From: Anaerolineae bacterium
GTDB taxonomy: Bacteria; Chloroflexota; Anaerolineae; B4-G1
DNA: 5,239 nt
Assembly: GCA_016783285.1 (NCBI GenBank)
Contig: JADHWW010000217.1
Location: forward strand, 1 to 5,239
Direction of reading: 5' to 3'
Under the pieces are notes generated by a model that was not told the origin of the DNA, searched no databases, and saw nothing but the letters and a program-made list of their open reading frames with translations. A program made the position numbers and the translations under genes. Shown piece after piece: positions 4,329-5,239 of this stretch (position 1 is the first letter of the stretch; every line of letters begins with the position of its first letter).

Positions 4329-5239
4329 ATGCTGGATAAGCTGCGCATCGCCAAGTACCGCTTCACGCTGGAGGCGGTGGAACGGCTGGGACTGCCCCGC
4401 TACAAGGGGAGCACGCTGCGCGGGGGGTTTGGGGCGGTTTTCAAGCGCACGGTGTGCTTCCAAAAAGAGGTGAAGAGCTGCGCCGATTGCCTGCTCAAGG
4501 CTAATTGCCCCTACGCCTATATCTTCGAAACCTCGCCGCCCCAGGACGCGGAGGTGCTCCGCACTTACTCGGACGTGCCGCTGCCCTTTGTCATCGAGCC
4601 GCCGCTGGATATCAGGACGGTCTACGAGCCGGGGGAGACTCTGGACTTCGGGCTGGTGCTGGTGGGGCGGGCGATCAATTATCTGCCTTACTTTATCGTT
4701 GTCTTCAAGGAGTTGGGCAGGGTGGGCCTGGGGCAAGGGAGGGGGAGGTACAGGCTGCGGGAGGTGGCGGCGGTGCAGCCCCTGGATGGAATCGAGGAGA
4801 CCATCTACTCGGCGGCCAACGAGATGGTGTGCGAGCGGGACTTGAGTGTGGGGTGGAAGGAGATAGAAGTTCAAAGTTCAAAGTTCAAAGTTCAAAGTTC
4901 TAAAGTGATGGTTAATTTCTTGACGCCTACTCGGATGAAGCACGAGGGGCGTTTTGTGGTCAGGCCGGAGTTTCACGTGCTGGTGCGTAATATTTTGCGG
5001 CGGGTTTCGTCGCTTTATTATTTTCACTGCGGGGAGAAGTGGGAGGTTGATTACCGGGGGATCATCGAGGCGGCCAAGGGGGTGCGGCTGGCCGAGGCGC
5101 GGACGGGGTGGGTGGATTGGGAGCGCTACTCCCGTCGTCAGCAGCAGCGGATGAACCTGGGCGGGCTGGTGGGCCAGGCGACCTATGAGGGAGATATAGA
5201 GCCCTTCCTGCCCCTGCTGACCCTGGGGGAGCTGGTGCA
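4329..5239 (+). CDS. cas6: Cas6 pre-crRNA processing endoribonuclease (pfam10040 type), 3' end cut
   Basis: An open frame of 303 codons running off the window. The product is a tandem-RAMP Cas6: it would cut CRISPR precursor RNA inside each repeat and leave mature guide RNAs for the type III complex. Seen here are KGSTLRGGFGAVFKR (26-40), a cysteine cluster C43-C51-C54-C60 (C-x7-C-x2-C-x5-C, possibly zinc binding) leading into CPYAYIFE, the glycine-rich GRVGLGQGRGRYRL (130-143), and in the second half VNFLTPTRMKHEG (195-207), LVRNILRRVSSLYYFHCG and MNLGGLVGQATYEGD before the cut. Judging from family members, only about 20-30 C-terminal residues with the last Gly-rich loop are missing. The catalytic residue of this Cas6 group is not securely assignable. 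Between the two RAMP halves (about residues 181-192) the coding sequence is a heptanucleotide tandem repeat. It begins 27 nt after the TM-CARF stop, consistent with one transcript. Confidence 0.9.
   Translation, partial: MLDKLRIAKYRFTLEAVERLGLPRYKGSTLRGGFGAVFKRTVCFQKEVKSCADCLLKANCPYAYIFETSPPQDAEVLRTYSDVPLPFVIEPPLDIRTVYEPGETLDFGLVLVGRAINYLPYFIVVFKELGRVGLGQGRGRYRLREVAAVQPLDGIEETIYSAANEMVCERDLSVGWKEIEVQSSKFKVQSSKVMVNFLTPTRMKHEGRFVVRPEFHVLVRNILRRVSSLYYFHCGEKWEVDYRGIIEAAKGVRLAEARTGWVDWERYSRRQQQRMNLGGLVGQATYEGDIEPFLPLLTLGELV
4869..4904 (+). repeat. Heptanucleotide tandem repeat (GTTCAAA) inside cas6
   Basis: Four perfect GTTCAAA units (4869-4875, 4876-4882, 4883-4889, 4890-4896) are followed by a diverged fifth, GTTCTAAA (4897-4904). 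Because seven is not a multiple of three, the units are read in different phases and give VQSSKFKVQSSK (residues 181-192), in the link between the two halves of Cas6. Its AT-rich composition contrasts with the G+C-rich gene around it. Confidence 0.95.

Noticed and set aside
3573..4874. Long 433-codon open frame on the minus strand across csx15, the CARF gene and cas6
   Set aside because: Its product is a low-complexity His/Pro/Leu/Arg/Gln-rich sequence with no recognisable domain, and it lies antisense to three genes with clear family motifs. It is a by-product of G+C-rich codon usage.
4505..4903. 132-codon + strand frame inside cas6
   Set aside because: It lies out of frame with a continuous Cas6 reading frame whose motifs run on both sides; the product is Gly/Ala/Arg-rich without a domain. 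It only shows the alternative phase through the heptamer repeat.

Overview
This window is the interior of a type III CRISPR-Cas locus, with all genes on the + strand. In order it holds: the 3' part of a csx19-family gene (TIGR03984 type); a large RAMP protein of the TIGR03986 type with an S1 RNA-binding domain at its C-terminus; a broken 5' copy of csx15; a compact, highly structured intergenic stretch; an intact csx15; a two-helix membrane-anchored CARF protein; and most of a cas6 gene cut by the right edge. Csx19 points to a III-D-like system. Cas10, the Csx10/Cas5-like and Cas7-like subunits, cas1/cas2 and CRISPR arrays are not in view and may lie outside the window. The G+C-rich composition and this set of families (Csx19, Csx15, TM-CARF, pfam10040-type Cas6) fit Chloroflexota, but no taxonomic marker is present, so that is inference.

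Layout: 1-567 csx19 (5' end open) overlaps by 8 nt with 560-2905 (RAMP-S1), which in turn overlaps by 4 nt (ATGA) with the broken csx15 copy at 2902 to about 3022. Positions 3023-3107 form a perfect 10-bp stem enclosing two hairpins, followed by a separate 8-bp hairpin. Positions 3108-3210 are non-coding, with a short segment that loosely recalls the right ends of IS200/IS605-type elements. The intact csx15 (3211-3594) is coupled by an ATGA overlap to the TM-CARF gene (3591-4301). Cas6 starts 27 nt later at 4329 and runs off the window.

How the genes may work together: Cas6 would cut precursor crRNA; Csx19 and the RAMP-S1 protein probably belong to, or help, the RNA-targeting type III complex; the TM-CARF protein has the build of a cyclic-oligoadenylate-activated membrane effector; and Csx15, a small protein suspected from memory of the literature to be a ring nuclease, could switch the signal off.

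Most noteworthy are the RAMP/Tex-like S1 fusion, the membrane CARF protein coupled to csx15, the csx15 duplication with an almost unchanged 36-nt start next to otherwise divergent sequence, the structured element between the copies, and a heptanucleotide tandem repeat inside cas6 whose gain or loss of one unit would immediately truncate the enzyme.
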